A DNA stretch of 41,878 nt from Bacteroidota bacterium (GCA_017860345.1 JAFNAV010000039.1:1-41878), one strand, 5' to 3'; shown: positions 1-10,245, numbered from the stretch's first letter. The notes: generated by a model not told the origin, from the sequence alone. Numbers and translations are program-made.

Positions 1-340
1 TATTGACCGTTGATTCGTATTCAAAATTTTCGGCATAATTCGTTTCGTATCCTTCAAATGTTTTTATATCTAATGTTATAATTTTATCCGGAACACCCAG
101 ACCATCATCTATCGTTTCAAAATCTTCGCCAATAATTCTGGATGGTTTTTCGAGGGTTTTTTTGGGAATTAATACCGGCAGCAGCGCTTCTTCCACTTTG
201 GTGAGGTATCTGCTAAGTAACTTACGCCCGCCGGCGTCATATCGGTTTATAATCAGATTGCACCGTCGTAGGAATTTGTAATCCCAACATATTATATTAT
301 ATGGATTTTTTAATCCAGAACAGCTGTAAAAACTCTTGTA
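1..340 (-). pseudogene. RHS-protein fragment (possible orphan toxin cassette), continues past left edge
   Basis: One minus-strand frame is open from a TGA at 341-343 to the window edge, but it has no ATG. The translation contains RYDAGGRKLL followed by a proline/leucine stretch (LLPVLIPKK). This matches the position and style of YSAAGVKL...LPVTTL near the end of the RHS core in the full-length protein at 894-4343. The part between 285 and 340 (YKSFYSCSGLKNP) looks unrelated to RHS, so the RHS homology probably starts near 270. A start-less RHS piece downstream of a full RHS gene and its putative immunity gene fits the orphan cassettes of polymorphic toxin loci. It could instead be a decayed RHS gene. 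The toxin end, if any, lies outside the window. Confidence 0.5.
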
Positions 341-427
341 TCAAAAAGATAAATAATCATCTTGGATTATTTAGCGGATTACAATTATTCCCTTTGGTCA
401 TGACCGTTGGTTCCTTATAATACAGAA

Positions 428-450
428 AGGTAGGATTACAAATCCTACCT
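428..450. repeat. Perfect hairpin in the spacer after the small membrane protein gene
   Basis: A 10-bp perfect inverted repeat, AGGTAGGATT (428-437) and AATCCTACCT (441-450), encloses the loop ACA. It lies 20 bp beyond the stop codon of the minus-strand gene at 470-880. There is no good U-run on either side, so it may be a weak terminator or a REP-like intergenic repeat. Similar 'ggattacaaat/aatttgtaatcc' words occur nearby at 268-283 and at 34107-34119. A 10-bp palindrome, GGTCATGACC, also sits at 396-405. No further gene is visible between 340 and 470. Confidence 0.6.
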
Positions 451-469
451 GACCACCGCCAACTTTTGC

Positions 470-880
470 TCATTTAAATGAAGATATATCCGGTTGGACA
501 GGTGTGAATAGAGGGTAATTACTGCCAACATAATAAACAAGCCCTAATGATCCTACGATATATAGAATGAGTAATATAAATCCAATTATACTTTTGGTTT
601 TTGATTCCTCTTTGTATTTTGAAGCTATTTTGTTTATATTTTTATATAATGTAAAATAATTAACTCCAAAAATGATTGAAAAAAGAATAAATGCAAAGAT
701 TTTATTTTCGCTTACTGTTAATGAAATTTTAATATTAAAAAAATGAAAAAACAACAAAAGCATAGTTATAAGATTAACTCCTTGCATCACACATATTACA
801 ATCATTGAAGTAAATGCTGGCGCATTATTGGTTTTAACTCGCTTAAAATCTTGATATAATTTATAATATAAGTATTTCAT
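470..880 (-). CDS. Small three-helix membrane protein, candidate immunity protein
   Basis: This 136-aa protein is not recognised as a named family. It has a short basic N-terminus (residues 1-18) and three hydrophobic segments, at about 22-47, 61-79 and 96-118, with a charged loop (KYKEESKTK) between helices 2 and 3. It starts 13 bp after the stop of the RHS gene and is on the same strand, so the two are almost certainly co-transcribed. In polymorphic toxin systems the gene directly after an RHS toxin is normally its immunity gene. A membrane-embedded immunity protein would suit a membrane-acting tip. The DNA is AT-rich like the RHS tip and unlike the RHS core, which suggests both arrived together. 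The role is inferred from position only. Confidence 0.6.
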   Translation of the reverse strand: MKYLYYKLYQDFKRVKTNNAPAFTSMIVICVMQGVNLITMLLLFFHFFNIKISLTVSENKIFAFILFSIIFGVNYFTLYKNINKIASKYKEESKTKSIIGFILLILYIVGSLGLVYYVGSNYPLFTPVQPDISSFK

Positions 881-893
881 GTCGATATTTGAA

Positions 894-3800
894 TTAATGT
901 GGATGTAGCGAATATGTTACTAAATCAGGATTTTCCTGAATAGCTTTAAAATAAGGTTTTGCGAGCATGTAATTCATTTGAACTGGAATTCCGCAAAGGC
1001 CTAAACGAAGTGCACCTAATGAAACGAATGTATTTAAACCAGTTTCTGCCCATGATTGAAAAGGTTTGCCCGTATTAGGGTCAATATTTACTGATAAAGT
1101 TACATCTATTATCAAGCCAGTACCCATTGCAAAATAACCAAGATTTGAAGCTATTCCAAATGTTTTAACATATTGATTTCCAGCCCAACCACTTGCATAA
1201 ATCTTTAAATTAGTTCCAATAGTGTGATTCAATTTAAAGTTTTTGGCAATATCAGATCCTAATCCTAAAACATTAGCGCCAATACCAATTGTTTGCAATG
1301 ATTTGATACTTTGTTCACTCAATGGTATTCCATACATCTTTATTTCCGGTTGCTCCCAAACAAATAAAGAACCGATAAATCTTTCTTGTGAATAAAAATG
1401 ATAGTGAAAATTTCCTTTTTTGTCTTTGTAATAATTATATGGATACAGGGTTTTCCATAACCCTTCCCAATGTCCGAATCTTAGATCTCCATATCCTTGG
1501 GCTGTTGCACCTCCCGGCCGATCCATAGGAGCTATATACATACCAGTAAAAGGATCAAATCTATCTCGCCCCCACATGTCTTTATTATCCTCTCCAGCCA
1601 AACCTAAGGGGTCAATATATTTTATAGGATTATTATAGCAATATGCATACGGACTTATTCCGGGCATAAGTTCCGCCAGCGGATCCACCCCTGTAAATCC
1701 ACCACCATCACTTACCGTGCGGAAGCGAGCCAGATTGTCTATCCAGTTTAGTCCATGCATCTGTTGCATTTCGTGCCCTGTATGGCGGTAAGGTTGTGCG
1801 CTGCCACCGTTAACTGTACTCTCGCCAAAACGCATGCCGCTGGGATAATAACTGCTGGTTTCTACCACAGTACCACTGCCGGATATCACCACACGGTTAC
1901 TGCCTAAGTGGTCTTTCAGGAAGTAATAGTAAGTACCGCCCTGCCAGTAACCAACCGGAGTTAGAATACGTTTCAACGTTCCGTTCTCGTAAATGATATT
2001 GCCCACATAATCGGTAGTGGTAGTGGCAGATGCTGTGGGGTTCGTCAATATCGTATTCAGAGTAGTTACGGGTAAGGTTACTCCCTCCGGAGCTGTTTTG
2101 TCCACCACCCTTAACTTGACTCCTGCGGCTGAGTAAGTATAAATGGTTTGATGCCCCTGATAGAACTGCATGGCATCCGGCAAATTTAATGTATTATATC
2201 TGATTCCCCAAATATTACTGTTACTATCGTACAGTCGGTTACCATTGGCATCGTAAGCGCAACTGTTTCCGCTGTTTTCGGAATTTTGAACAAACTCTTC
2301 ACTGCCATAAAATATTCCGTTAGTACCCGAATCAATTGTTTTTATCCTTTGATTACCTTGATACATAAAGCTCAGGTTGTCGATAGTGCCATAGCCACCC
2401 AAACCTGATTGTAAACCATTACGCGTGAAACTCGTGGTATTGCCCATTTTGTCGAACAAGAAATGTTCATCATACCTGTTGAGTGTTCCGGTTAATACAT
2501 TGCTGTTGATACCGGCATAGGTTGCGTCGGTCAACCGGTTCAACCCGTCATACGTAAAACTGTACGCCCGGCTATATCCCAAATTTTCATTGGGCACATT
2601 CCATTTCATACCTGCTATATTACCATTGTACGCTGGTGTGAAGTTGGGCAGATTAGCCGTGTTGGCATTGTAGTAAAGATTTTCGGTAAAACGGCTGCCC
2701 GAGATACCGGTTATCCAGCTCCTCACATTATAAGAGTAAGTAGTAACATCTACTCCTCCCAGAGTTTTTGATTGCAACCTTCCCAGTTCATCGTAGGTAT
2801 TCGAAGCCAGAGTTACGGCATTACCACCATTCAGATAGTAATTGGTAACCAGCGGACGCAGCGCATGATCGTAACTATAGGTATAACGCTCTGTTACCGT
2901 ATTCTGCCCGCTGATGTTGTGGGTTTTGTAAGTAGAGGTGGGTTTGCCGCTGAAGTTATAGGTGTTGTACACCATATCGTAACCCCCCAGATGGTTGGTG
3001 GAGCGGCTTTGTACCACCTGCCCTTTGTGGTCGTAATACAGTACCGAAACGGTATAGTTTCCTGAGCCATCCAAGAGATAGGTGCGTGTGCCGGTTAGCA
3101 GTCCGGTGCTTATTAACTCCTCTTTGGAGGTAGCGGTGGTGGGGTATGCTTTATCGTATCCACTATTAGCTTCATAGTTTAAGTAGGGTTGTACGGTGGA
3201 GGGTAAAGCCGCAACAAAGCTGTAATTGTCGTAATAATTGATTGTTAAGGGCAGGCAGTTGTCTAAACCATTCGCTCTATAGTTGCTTAGCACTAATTCA
3301 GATTTAAAGGTTTGTCTTAACCCGCTGTAACAGCCGGCAGTATCAGCATCGGCGGTTATTCTGTAATTTAATCCGGTAAACACGATACGTCCAAAAACAT
3401 CATATTTTGTTACGGTCCATTCCTTAGCATCACCGTTTTTCCGCTTACGCTGGTTACCATCCTGGCTTAACACTAATCGGTCGGCTCTATCATACACCAT
3501 ATATATCCATCCGCAGCCGGGCAAACGCTTGGCTATACAGTTGCCCCGCTCGTCGTATTGATAAAGGTAAGCATATTGCTTCAGCGTTTCATCGTTATCG
3601 GCATATTCTACCTGTGCGGTTAATTTATCGGTGGCTAATGGAGGCAGCACGTAGCAAAGTTGACCTAAATCGTTATACACGTAACAGGTTCTTACACCCT
3701 GATCCTGCTCAGTCATAACCACCCGCCCGAGTTTGTCTTTGTATTCGGTACTTGTTTTGCCGTCTTCGTCGGTAGTTGTGGTTTTGTAAAGGGTGGCTGA

Positions 3801-4343
3801 TGCGTAATTACTTCCGTGTTGCAATTTGTCCAGGGTGTTTACAAAAAAATAGGGTACATCGCCGTTGTTACATCCATATTGCACAGCCGTTGGGTGATTA
3901 GTCCAGGCTTGTCCGGGGCCATATTGCTTATCAACCCTATTGAGTGGCGAGGGCTCGTAAATGGTTTTATTAAACGCAGAATCGTTGCCATATACAGTGT
4001 TGGATGCCGCAATAAAACTTGCCCGGCTAACAAATGCACCCCCGTTAGAGCTACTTACTGCAGCCGGAAGCCATTGTCGGTATTCGCGTCCCACACCATC
4101 GTAATCGGTATAGGTAAGCAGGTCATTCTTTAGCGGGGTGATACCACGCTGTACTGTTTGTATCGGGCGGCCGAGGCCGTCGAAGTATTGAATGGTTGAA
4201 TTGGAATTTTCGTTATTTAGATTTGTAGACTGTGTAATCGCTTTTATTGGATATGTACTAATTATATAGTTTTGAGCTCTTAAAGAAAAAGAGAATAAAC
4301 TAATCGTCATTATTGATAACTGAATAATTTTCTGTGTTCTCAT
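894..4343 (-). CDS. RHS repeat protein with DUF6443 N-terminus and variable C-terminal tip
   Basis: This 1149-aa protein has an N-terminal signal peptide (about 1-23, ending LRAQ). A DUF6443-type segment follows (QYFDGLGRPIQTVQRG near residue 53). The long YD/RHS repeat region includes YDELGRLQSKTLGG and YDANGNRLYD, and the RHS-associated core ends in the DPLGL motif at about 911-915. In RHS toxins this motif is the self-cleavage point that frees the tip. The remaining 234 residues match nothing I recognise; they contain a glycine-rich hydrophobic stretch (about 1065-1085) and no visible nuclease or deaminase motif. The core is GC-richer than the tip, and the change occurs near nt 1600, consistent with tip exchange. 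Gaps to the upstream gene (14 bp) and downstream gene (13 bp) indicate an operon. RHS identity is firm; toxicity is inferred. Confidence 0.88.
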   Translation of the reverse strand: MRTQKIIQLSIMTISLFSFSLRAQNYIISTYPIKAITQSTNLNNENSNSTIQYFDGLGRPIQTVQRGITPLKNDLLTYTDYDGVGREYRQWLPAAVSSSNGGAFVSRASFIAASNTVYGNDSAFNKTIYEPSPLNRVDKQYGPGQAWTNHPTAVQYGCNNGDVPYFFVNTLDKLQHGSNYASATLYKTTTTDEDGKTSTEYKDKLGRVVMTEQDQGVRTCYVYNDLGQLCYVLPPLATDKLTAQVEYADNDETLKQYAYLYQYDERGNCIAKRLPGCGWIYMVYDRADRLVLSQDGNQRKRKNGDAKEWTVTKYDVFGRIVFTGLNYRITADADTAGCYSGLRQTFKSELVLSNYRANGLDNCLPLTINYYDNYSFVAALPSTVQPYLNYEANSGYDKAYPTTATSKEELISTGLLTGTRTYLLDGSGNYTVSVLYYDHKGQVVQSRSTNHLGGYDMVYNTYNFSGKPTSTYKTHNISGQNTVTERYTYSYDHALRPLVTNYYLNGGNAVTLASNTYDELGRLQSKTLGGVDVTTYSYNVRSWITGISGSRFTENLYYNANTANLPNFTPAYNGNIAGMKWNVPNENLGYSRAYSFTYDGLNRLTDATYAGINSNVLTGTLNRYDEHFLFDKMGNTTSFTRNGLQSGLGGYGTIDNLSFMYQGNQRIKTIDSGTNGIFYGSEEFVQNSENSGNSCAYDANGNRLYDSNSNIWGIRYNTLNLPDAMQFYQGHQTIYTYSAAGVKLRVVDKTAPEGVTLPVTTLNTILTNPTASATTTTDYVGNIIYENGTLKRILTPVGYWQGGTYYYFLKDHLGSNRVVISGSGTVVETSSYYPSGMRFGESTVNGGSAQPYRHTGHEMQQMHGLNWIDNLARFRTVSDGGGFTGVDPLAELMPGISPYAYCYNNPIKYIDPLGLAGEDNKDMWGRDRFDPFTGMYIAPMDRPGGATAQGYGDLRFGHWEGLWKTLYPYNYYKDKKGNFHYHFYSQERFIGSLFVWEQPEIKMYGIPLSEQSIKSLQTIGIGANVLGLGSDIAKNFKLNHTIGTNLKIYASGWAGNQYVKTFGIASNLGYFAMGTGLIIDVTLSVNIDPNTGKPFQSWAETGLNTFVSLGALRLGLCGIPVQMNYMLAKPYFKAIQENPDLVTYSLHPH

Positions 4344-4357
4344 ATTAATGATTAAAT

Positions 4358-7300
4358 TTACTTATTAAAAGTCAAAGGTCCAAAATTTATACTACTATCA
4401 GATGGAAGTGGTTGTGAACCTAGTAATAAATTTAAGAATATATTTCCATTAGGTTCAATTTTTATACTCCATGTACGAGTACTTCCAGAGCTGTATGATA
4501 GCGTTCGAGTTACAGAAGGACTACATTCAGGGCAAAGTGTTGCTAATAAATATGATGTATTTGGACTAATGGCATTCGAAGTGACAACACCTACGTTAAT
4601 TGTAGTTGTTGTATTGTTGCAGGAAACATTATTTGTGAACTTACGAAAACCTGATTGCATATTTAGCGCGCAAGAATAACTATTTGAACAAAGTGTATTT
4701 ATTGAAATATTTTTAATAATACCAGCGTTTTTATCAGTTATTACACATATTATTGTTAATTCTCCTATCTCGGTACTTGTAAAACCAAATGTTGTAGATG
4801 TAGTATTTGTCTTACTTGATATTATTGTACCTGAACTGTTTTTTAAATACCAGTCATAACTATATATTCCAGATCCTCCAGAAATATCTAACAACGTAGC
4901 AATACCACCCATTCCTTGAAGATAACTTGCTTTATCTAATAGCAACGTAGCATCAATATTTGGGTTATCAGTTTGTCCGTTTGAGTATCTATATTTATAC
5001 TCACTTAAGATATTATCACTTTTATCTCTAACTAATTTTAAGTCTCCAAATACATCGTATTCATAAAAAGAGGTTACTTCCCGTGGATCAGTGACAGTAG
5101 CTATACCTATAAGTGGTTTATAAGTATAAGTCGTGACAAAAGCGTTAGGTAAAGCTCTTTGCAAGCTACCGTCTCTTAGTTTTAATTCATCTGGAACTGA
5201 TAACTCTGATAAAGTCTCTGTATTTGCTACTGAAAAAATTCTTTCCACCTGATTTTCTACATCGTCATAATTAGCATTTTTAATCTCGGCAATCGGATAT
5301 TGAGAATTATATCCCCATAAATAAACTGTACTATTTGCATCCTTCTCCTTTATATAAACAGGGTTTCCTTTTGCTGTGTATTGACAAGTTGCTTTTGTTA
5401 TATAATTTGAGAATGGAGAATAATTAGTTGTTGCATCTGAACCAAGAATACCGTTCCCACTTTTATTAGAAAATCTAAAATTAGCTATCGGAAGCTTATC
5501 AATAATATCTAATCGTTTATTTTCAACCATATTCCCATTGCTATCGTAATTATTTATGATACCATTTGTAATAAACTCTCCACTTTGATTTTTCAAACTA
5601 CTGACGACCTCTATGGGAATATTGATTATGTTCTTATTAATTAATGTATATGGATATTCTTGATTGGAAACAGAATAATCCTGAGGATAAATAAAATATT
5701 TTTTTTGAGTTTCATTGACGTTACTACTAATCTTTTCCTCCATTGATATAGCCAAATTTGCAGGATTGTAAGTATAATTCACCGTATTAACAATTTCACC
5801 ATTTGTGGTATATAATTTTTCATTTCTTTGCGTTAATTCTATCCAGTATTTAGTTGATGGGTAGATATACGCTATTGTTCTGGCATAAGGACAAACTCGC
5901 TCATACTCATTACCAGGTAATACATTACAATCTACTTCATTTCCAAAATAGATATCTTCAACAACAAGATTTACAAAATGTCCTTCTTTGTTTAAAATTG
6001 TATAAGTGTTTTTTACTTCTTTTTGTAGATTTCCACTGGTATTATACACATATTGTTCAATAAGATTTCCATTACGTGGATCTTCCTGAGGCTTGTAATA
6101 ATCGTAGGTGAAGTTTTTCTTGTTCCAGTATTTACTTATAATTTTTCCGTAATTTGATCTATATGAGTTTTTTAATCCGTTATTTACCACTTCTACACGG
6201 TTGTATCCCACTTTATTTTCGCCTCCTGAAATCATATTCTGAGAACTTTGAATCCAATAGTTAAGTAGATTGGGTATTGGAGGTGAAATTTTGCTGCCAT
6301 TAATACTTTGTATTTCTCCATTCTGATAAATCAACATTTTTTTTCTTGCAAATTTTATCGGACTCATTAATATACCGGAAGAAGTCCCATCTTCTTCAAT
6401 ATAATTAAAATTTTTCACAATAGTATTTGCACCTTCAGTCTGACTTATTTCTTTAATACGCACACCAAAACCATTGGATACATTATAATTAGTTTTGCTA
6501 ATAGATATTTGGATTGAACGACTCCCTGGAAAGGATGCATAAGGCGTAGTTTGATAAATAGAACTGGGTAAGGAAGCCATTAACTTATATTTGCCCGGAG
6601 GCAACATTATTTTTTCAGACCAATGTTTATTTGTTTGTCCAGTTAACTCTGTTGAATCAGTTAGTGCCCAACCTTTATATCCTGAAATAATTTCAACTGG
6701 GCCATTTGGTGTGTTGACATAGATGTATTTAAATAATTGAGCGTTAGCTCCCATCATACTTTTCCAATAGTATGGAAGAGGGTTCTGGATATCAATGTTA
6801 AGTTGTACTTGCATTTCAGAGGTTGTAGTAAATTCTTTGGGAGTAGTGTATTCTGTCGGAATAGTTGCATTTATATTTGTTGCCAACACGGATTTAGATG
6901 TGAAAGTAGGGTTAGCATCCATACTAGTATCAAAATAGATATAATTTGTAAATTGATGTGGTTCGTAAGCGAAATATGTGTATCCTCCTGTTGGGTATTT
7001 TATAGAATTTAGCATCCATCCATCCACCGTAGATGGATTAAACCGATTATCAGCATAATCCATACCTCCATAAGGGAATTTATTCGTTTCGTCTTCACCT
7101 GTACGGGTTCTTTCGGTTATAAACCGATGATAATATATTCCACCAGAATTTTCTTTTCCATTATAATTTCCCCAGTAATCACGAGCGGCAGATGTTTTTC
7201 CTGGTAACGAATTAGAATTGTATGCAAACACATAGGGTGGCATCGAAACTTTAGTTCCATCCTCATTGATAGCTTCCTCTTTCATCGATAAAAGTTGTAG

Positions 7301-8545
7301 TCTTTTATATAATTCATCATTATTATAGTATACATAGTTTAATTTACTTGGATCGTTAAAGAAAACAGACATCCATTTATAGTAATCATAGATATATTCT
7401 CCGCCAACAGTATTCCCTTGAAAGTAATCGTATTTAAATACAAATCGCTTAAGTAATTTATTATTTATTTTGTCGTAGATTTCTATATTTTCAAGTTTTT
7501 TACCTTTACCTCTAATATCAATCCTTGAATCTACATTAAATTGAACTAATGAATTATCTGATTCTATTTGGTATAGATATGAGTTTTGTATCTCAAGTCC
7601 ATTTGACAAGGTTCTATACACATAATTATCGACGTTTCCTGGATGATTGAAATAAGAATTTTCTGTCATAGTTCTAATTGGAATTATAGTGCCATATTTT
7701 TTGTAATGAAGCAAAATTGATTTCCCATTAGGGGATTCAATTTTAGTTAAATAGTAGGCGACGGAGCGTAGTGGATAAGGAGTTCTGTCTATGAAAGCTA
7801 TATTATCTGGATCTTGTGGAATGACGTTTTCAATTTCATTGAAATAATACTTAACCCCATTTGGTGCAATAATTAAGTTCGGAAAATTGTCTACATTGAA
7901 CTTCTGGTCTTTACCAATTATGATGTTCTTTTGCAATATCTTGTCATAAATCATCTTAAAACTATATCCCATAAAATTTGCAAAATAAAGTTTTGACTCC
8001 CCTTCACCATATTTCAGAGTTCGTACGTATAACTCGTGTGATATGTCATTATCCGATGGATAAGTACATACAAAATTATTGTCTCCCGACAAGCCTTGCA
8101 TATTTAACTCATGAGAGCCGTTGATTTTGTTATATTGAATTAAATCAGGATCTCCTGGTTCAAATTTATAAAAGGTTAATTTCTCAAACAAGTGTTTCCA
8201 ATCATCAATATAATTACCACTCCGGGATGCAGGTTCTTGAGTCGAAACAACACCACCTGCAATTAAATTCCAATTCAATCCCACCCAAGTTGCCTCTTGA
8301 TCAACCTTAATGGCCGTAGCATGATAATCCAATGATATAGGTAAACTTAAATCGCCACATTTGACAGTGTATATTGGAATTGAAATTTTAGGTACACCAG
8401 TGTATGTATCCACGGGAATTTCACCAACTCTTTCATAAGCAGCTACTTCAGGTGATTTTAGACTTACTTGTTGAATAGATTCTCTTTGAGAGAATGATAG
8501 TAGAGATACAAAAGAACTTATTATTAAAAGGTTTATTTTTTTCAT
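4358..8545 (-). CDS. Large secreted RHS-partner protein with SpvB/TcB-like N-terminus
   Basis: This 1395-aa protein has a signal peptide (about 1-20). Its N-terminal block IPVDTYTGVPKISIPIYTV followed by LPISLDYHA and VGLNWNLIAGG resembles the opening of SpvB/TcB proteins and their Bacteroidetes relatives, which precede RHS genes. The middle has scattered YD-like repeats (YEYDVFGDLKLVRDKSDN near residue 1190). A region near 1215-1290 looks like an Ig/PKD fold (GGSGIYSYDWYLKNSSG), and the last ~100 residues are Cys- and Ser/Thr-rich and unrecognised. No T9SS sorting domain is seen. The gene lies 14 bp before the RHS gene and 49 bp after the sorting-domain gene. TcB and TcC proteins together build a closed shell around a toxin; by analogy this could be the other half of the RHS shell, but that is inference. 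Confidence 0.75.
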   Translation of the reverse strand: MKKINLLIISSFVSLLSFSQRESIQQVSLKSPEVAAYERVGEIPVDTYTGVPKISIPIYTVKCGDLSLPISLDYHATAIKVDQEATWVGLNWNLIAGGVVSTQEPASRSGNYIDDWKHLFEKLTFYKFEPGDPDLIQYNKINGSHELNMQGLSGDNNFVCTYPSDNDISHELYVRTLKYGEGESKLYFANFMGYSFKMIYDKILQKNIIIGKDQKFNVDNFPNLIIAPNGVKYYFNEIENVIPQDPDNIAFIDRTPYPLRSVAYYLTKIESPNGKSILLHYKKYGTIIPIRTMTENSYFNHPGNVDNYVYRTLSNGLEIQNSYLYQIESDNSLVQFNVDSRIDIRGKGKKLENIEIYDKINNKLLKRFVFKYDYFQGNTVGGEYIYDYYKWMSVFFNDPSKLNYVYYNNDELYKRLQLLSMKEEAINEDGTKVSMPPYVFAYNSNSLPGKTSAARDYWGNYNGKENSGGIYYHRFITERTRTGEDETNKFPYGGMDYADNRFNPSTVDGWMLNSIKYPTGGYTYFAYEPHQFTNYIYFDTSMDANPTFTSKSVLATNINATIPTEYTTPKEFTTTSEMQVQLNIDIQNPLPYYWKSMMGANAQLFKYIYVNTPNGPVEIISGYKGWALTDSTELTGQTNKHWSEKIMLPPGKYKLMASLPSSIYQTTPYASFPGSRSIQISISKTNYNVSNGFGVRIKEISQTEGANTIVKNFNYIEEDGTSSGILMSPIKFARKKMLIYQNGEIQSINGSKISPPIPNLLNYWIQSSQNMISGGENKVGYNRVEVVNNGLKNSYRSNYGKIISKYWNKKNFTYDYYKPQEDPRNGNLIEQYVYNTSGNLQKEVKNTYTILNKEGHFVNLVVEDIYFGNEVDCNVLPGNEYERVCPYARTIAYIYPSTKYWIELTQRNEKLYTTNGEIVNTVNYTYNPANLAISMEEKISSNVNETQKKYFIYPQDYSVSNQEYPYTLINKNIINIPIEVVSSLKNQSGEFITNGIINNYDSNGNMVENKRLDIIDKLPIANFRFSNKSGNGILGSDATTNYSPFSNYITKATCQYTAKGNPVYIKEKDANSTVYLWGYNSQYPIAEIKNANYDDVENQVERIFSVANTETLSELSVPDELKLRDGSLQRALPNAFVTTYTYKPLIGIATVTDPREVTSFYEYDVFGDLKLVRDKSDNILSEYKYRYSNGQTDNPNIDATLLLDKASYLQGMGGIATLLDISGGSGIYSYDWYLKNSSGTIISSKTNTTSTTFGFTSTEIGELTIICVITDKNAGIIKNISINTLCSNSYSCALNMQSGFRKFTNNVSCNNTTTTINVGVVTSNAISPNTSYLLATLCPECSPSVTRTLSYSSGSTRTWSIKIEPNGNIFLNLLLGSQPLPSDSSINFGPLTFNK

Positions 8546-8594
8546 TATGTTATGTTTACTATTTGTGTGTTAAAAAATAGCTATCATCAATTTT

Positions 8595-9653
8595 TTATTT
8601 CTTCACCACCACTTTTCTCAGCAACATATCATCCACATGTACATATACGGTATAGCCGCCGGTAATTTGGTTGGCTAAGCTGATGGTTTCGTTGTTTAGT
8701 CCTTCGGGCTGGTTGGCTGGTGTGGTTTGGCATACGGGCATACCTATGCTGTTGTGTACCGAAAACCAGATGCGTGCCGGCCGGGTGAGCTTATAGCTTA
8801 TATACAGATTGTCAATCACCGGATTGGGAGTCAGCTGTGCTTCGGTAAATACCGCTTCGGCTCCTGTGGGTGCTTCGGCTACCGTCTCGGGTAATGCTTC
8901 GGTGGCTACCTGCGCGCTTTGTTTCTCAGGTGGGTAGTAAAACGAAGTAGTGAATACGGTGGTATCCTTGGTTTGCACGTTGGTTTCGGTTGGTTTTTTT
9001 ATCAGCTTGGTTTTAATGCTTTCGAATACCGGGTAGCGAATGCCTTCGGCATACCAGGCATAGGTATCGAGCGACATTTCTACGCTGTCTTTACCCGTTT
9101 CGGTATAGTAGCGCAGGGTATGTACTCGCAGGGCTTTTTTTACCGTTTCAAAATCGGGCAGCTTGAGTTCGCCTGCCGCATCGGCCTGTATGCGGGTATA
9201 GCCTTTTACACCCAAGCGGAGTCGGTGACTATACTCGCCCTTACCCTCGAATGTGCTGTACAGCGTATCGCCGTAACTGAACGGGAAGCGCATCCTGAGT
9301 TCGGGCGTGGTGTAGGTCATCAGCGTGGTATAGTTTTCAAAACCTGTAGCCCACAGGCTGTCGTTGCGCTGCCGGTAGTAGTAATGCGTACGATGTTCCA
9401 GTCCACTGAGTATATCCATGTAGGTGCTGTCGGGGATTGAATAATCGAGCGTATATTCCTCGTTGATAGGTTGTAGCATGCTAAAGTCCCAGATAAGCCC
9501 TTTACCCGAGCTTCCGGGGTCTTTATATGCTACCTGTTGCTTTACAATGCGGTCGGCTGCCCGGTAAGCATTGCGTTCGGTGGTAAGGCTTTGAGCCATA
9601 GAGCTCAGGCATACTGCAGATGCCAACCATAGGACTAAGCATTTAGGATTCAT
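8595..9653 (-). CDS. Secreted protein with type IX secretion C-terminal sorting domain
   Basis: This 352-aa protein begins with a signal peptide (about 1-20, LASAVCLSSMAQS). A ~230-residue body of no recognised fold follows, then a linker rich in Ala/Glu/Thr (about 245-270). It ends with a type A T9SS sorting domain (274-352). Diagnostic features are TPNPVIDNLYISY at its start, the central SVHNSIGMPV strand and the closing GGYTVYVHVDDMLLRKVVVKK-type end. Proteins with this domain are moved across the outer membrane by the T9SS and usually anchored at the surface. It is the first gene of the RHS operon, and the two long RHS-type proteins after it lack such a domain. It may therefore be a surface partner or escort for them, which is speculation from gene order. 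Confidence 0.82.
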   Translation of the reverse strand: MNPKCLVLWLASAVCLSSMAQSLTTERNAYRAADRIVKQQVAYKDPGSSGKGLIWDFSMLQPINEEYTLDYSIPDSTYMDILSGLEHRTHYYYRQRNDSLWATGFENYTTLMTYTTPELRMRFPFSYGDTLYSTFEGKGEYSHRLRLGVKGYTRIQADAAGELKLPDFETVKKALRVHTLRYYTETGKDSVEMSLDTYAWYAEGIRYPVFESIKTKLIKKPTETNVQTKDTTVFTTSFYYPPEKQSAQVATEALPETVAEAPTGAEAVFTEAQLTPNPVIDNLYISYKLTRPARIWFSVHNSIGMPVCQTTPANQPEGLNNETISLANQITGGYTVYVHVDDMLLRKVVVKK

Positions 9654-10245
9654 ATTGTCATTATTTTTTAAAATGTTTGTTTCTTTTATTTTCCGGTAAA
9701 ATCATTTTATACTGCAAAGTTTCCGGAGCTCAGTCTCCGTAATTCCCCACTACCTGTTTTTCACTTCTGGCAACATGGCTACAAGCCATTACCGGCAAGG
9801 CGCAATTTGCCCATGCGTTTTTAGTTCTAAGTGAAAAAATAATATAAAGAGAATATAATATACCGGATATCTATCTCCGCCAGCCGCTGACTAAAAGGAG
9901 AAGATTCCAAAAAAGAGAAGGCATGCGCTAAAGCAATGGTATGCTGTAACAGATGCTCAGTGAAAAATGTAAATATTCGGGGTAGTGAATATATATGTGT
10001 GCGAAAATATTAGTAACCGGCAATATAGCTAAAAGTGAGTAATACTTTGTACTTTTTGTATATTGATTTTACGTACTTAAATTTTCACTTTGCAATTATA
10101 CGAAATATATTTTAAAAAAGCCAAATAATTTGTGTTATTTTTTTATGTTTTTCAGCATATATATGCAAAAATGTTTATAAAAAAGCAGTTAATGGGTAGA
10201 TAAATTTCATAGAGCAAACAGGTTTAATTTTTTATTCACTGGATT

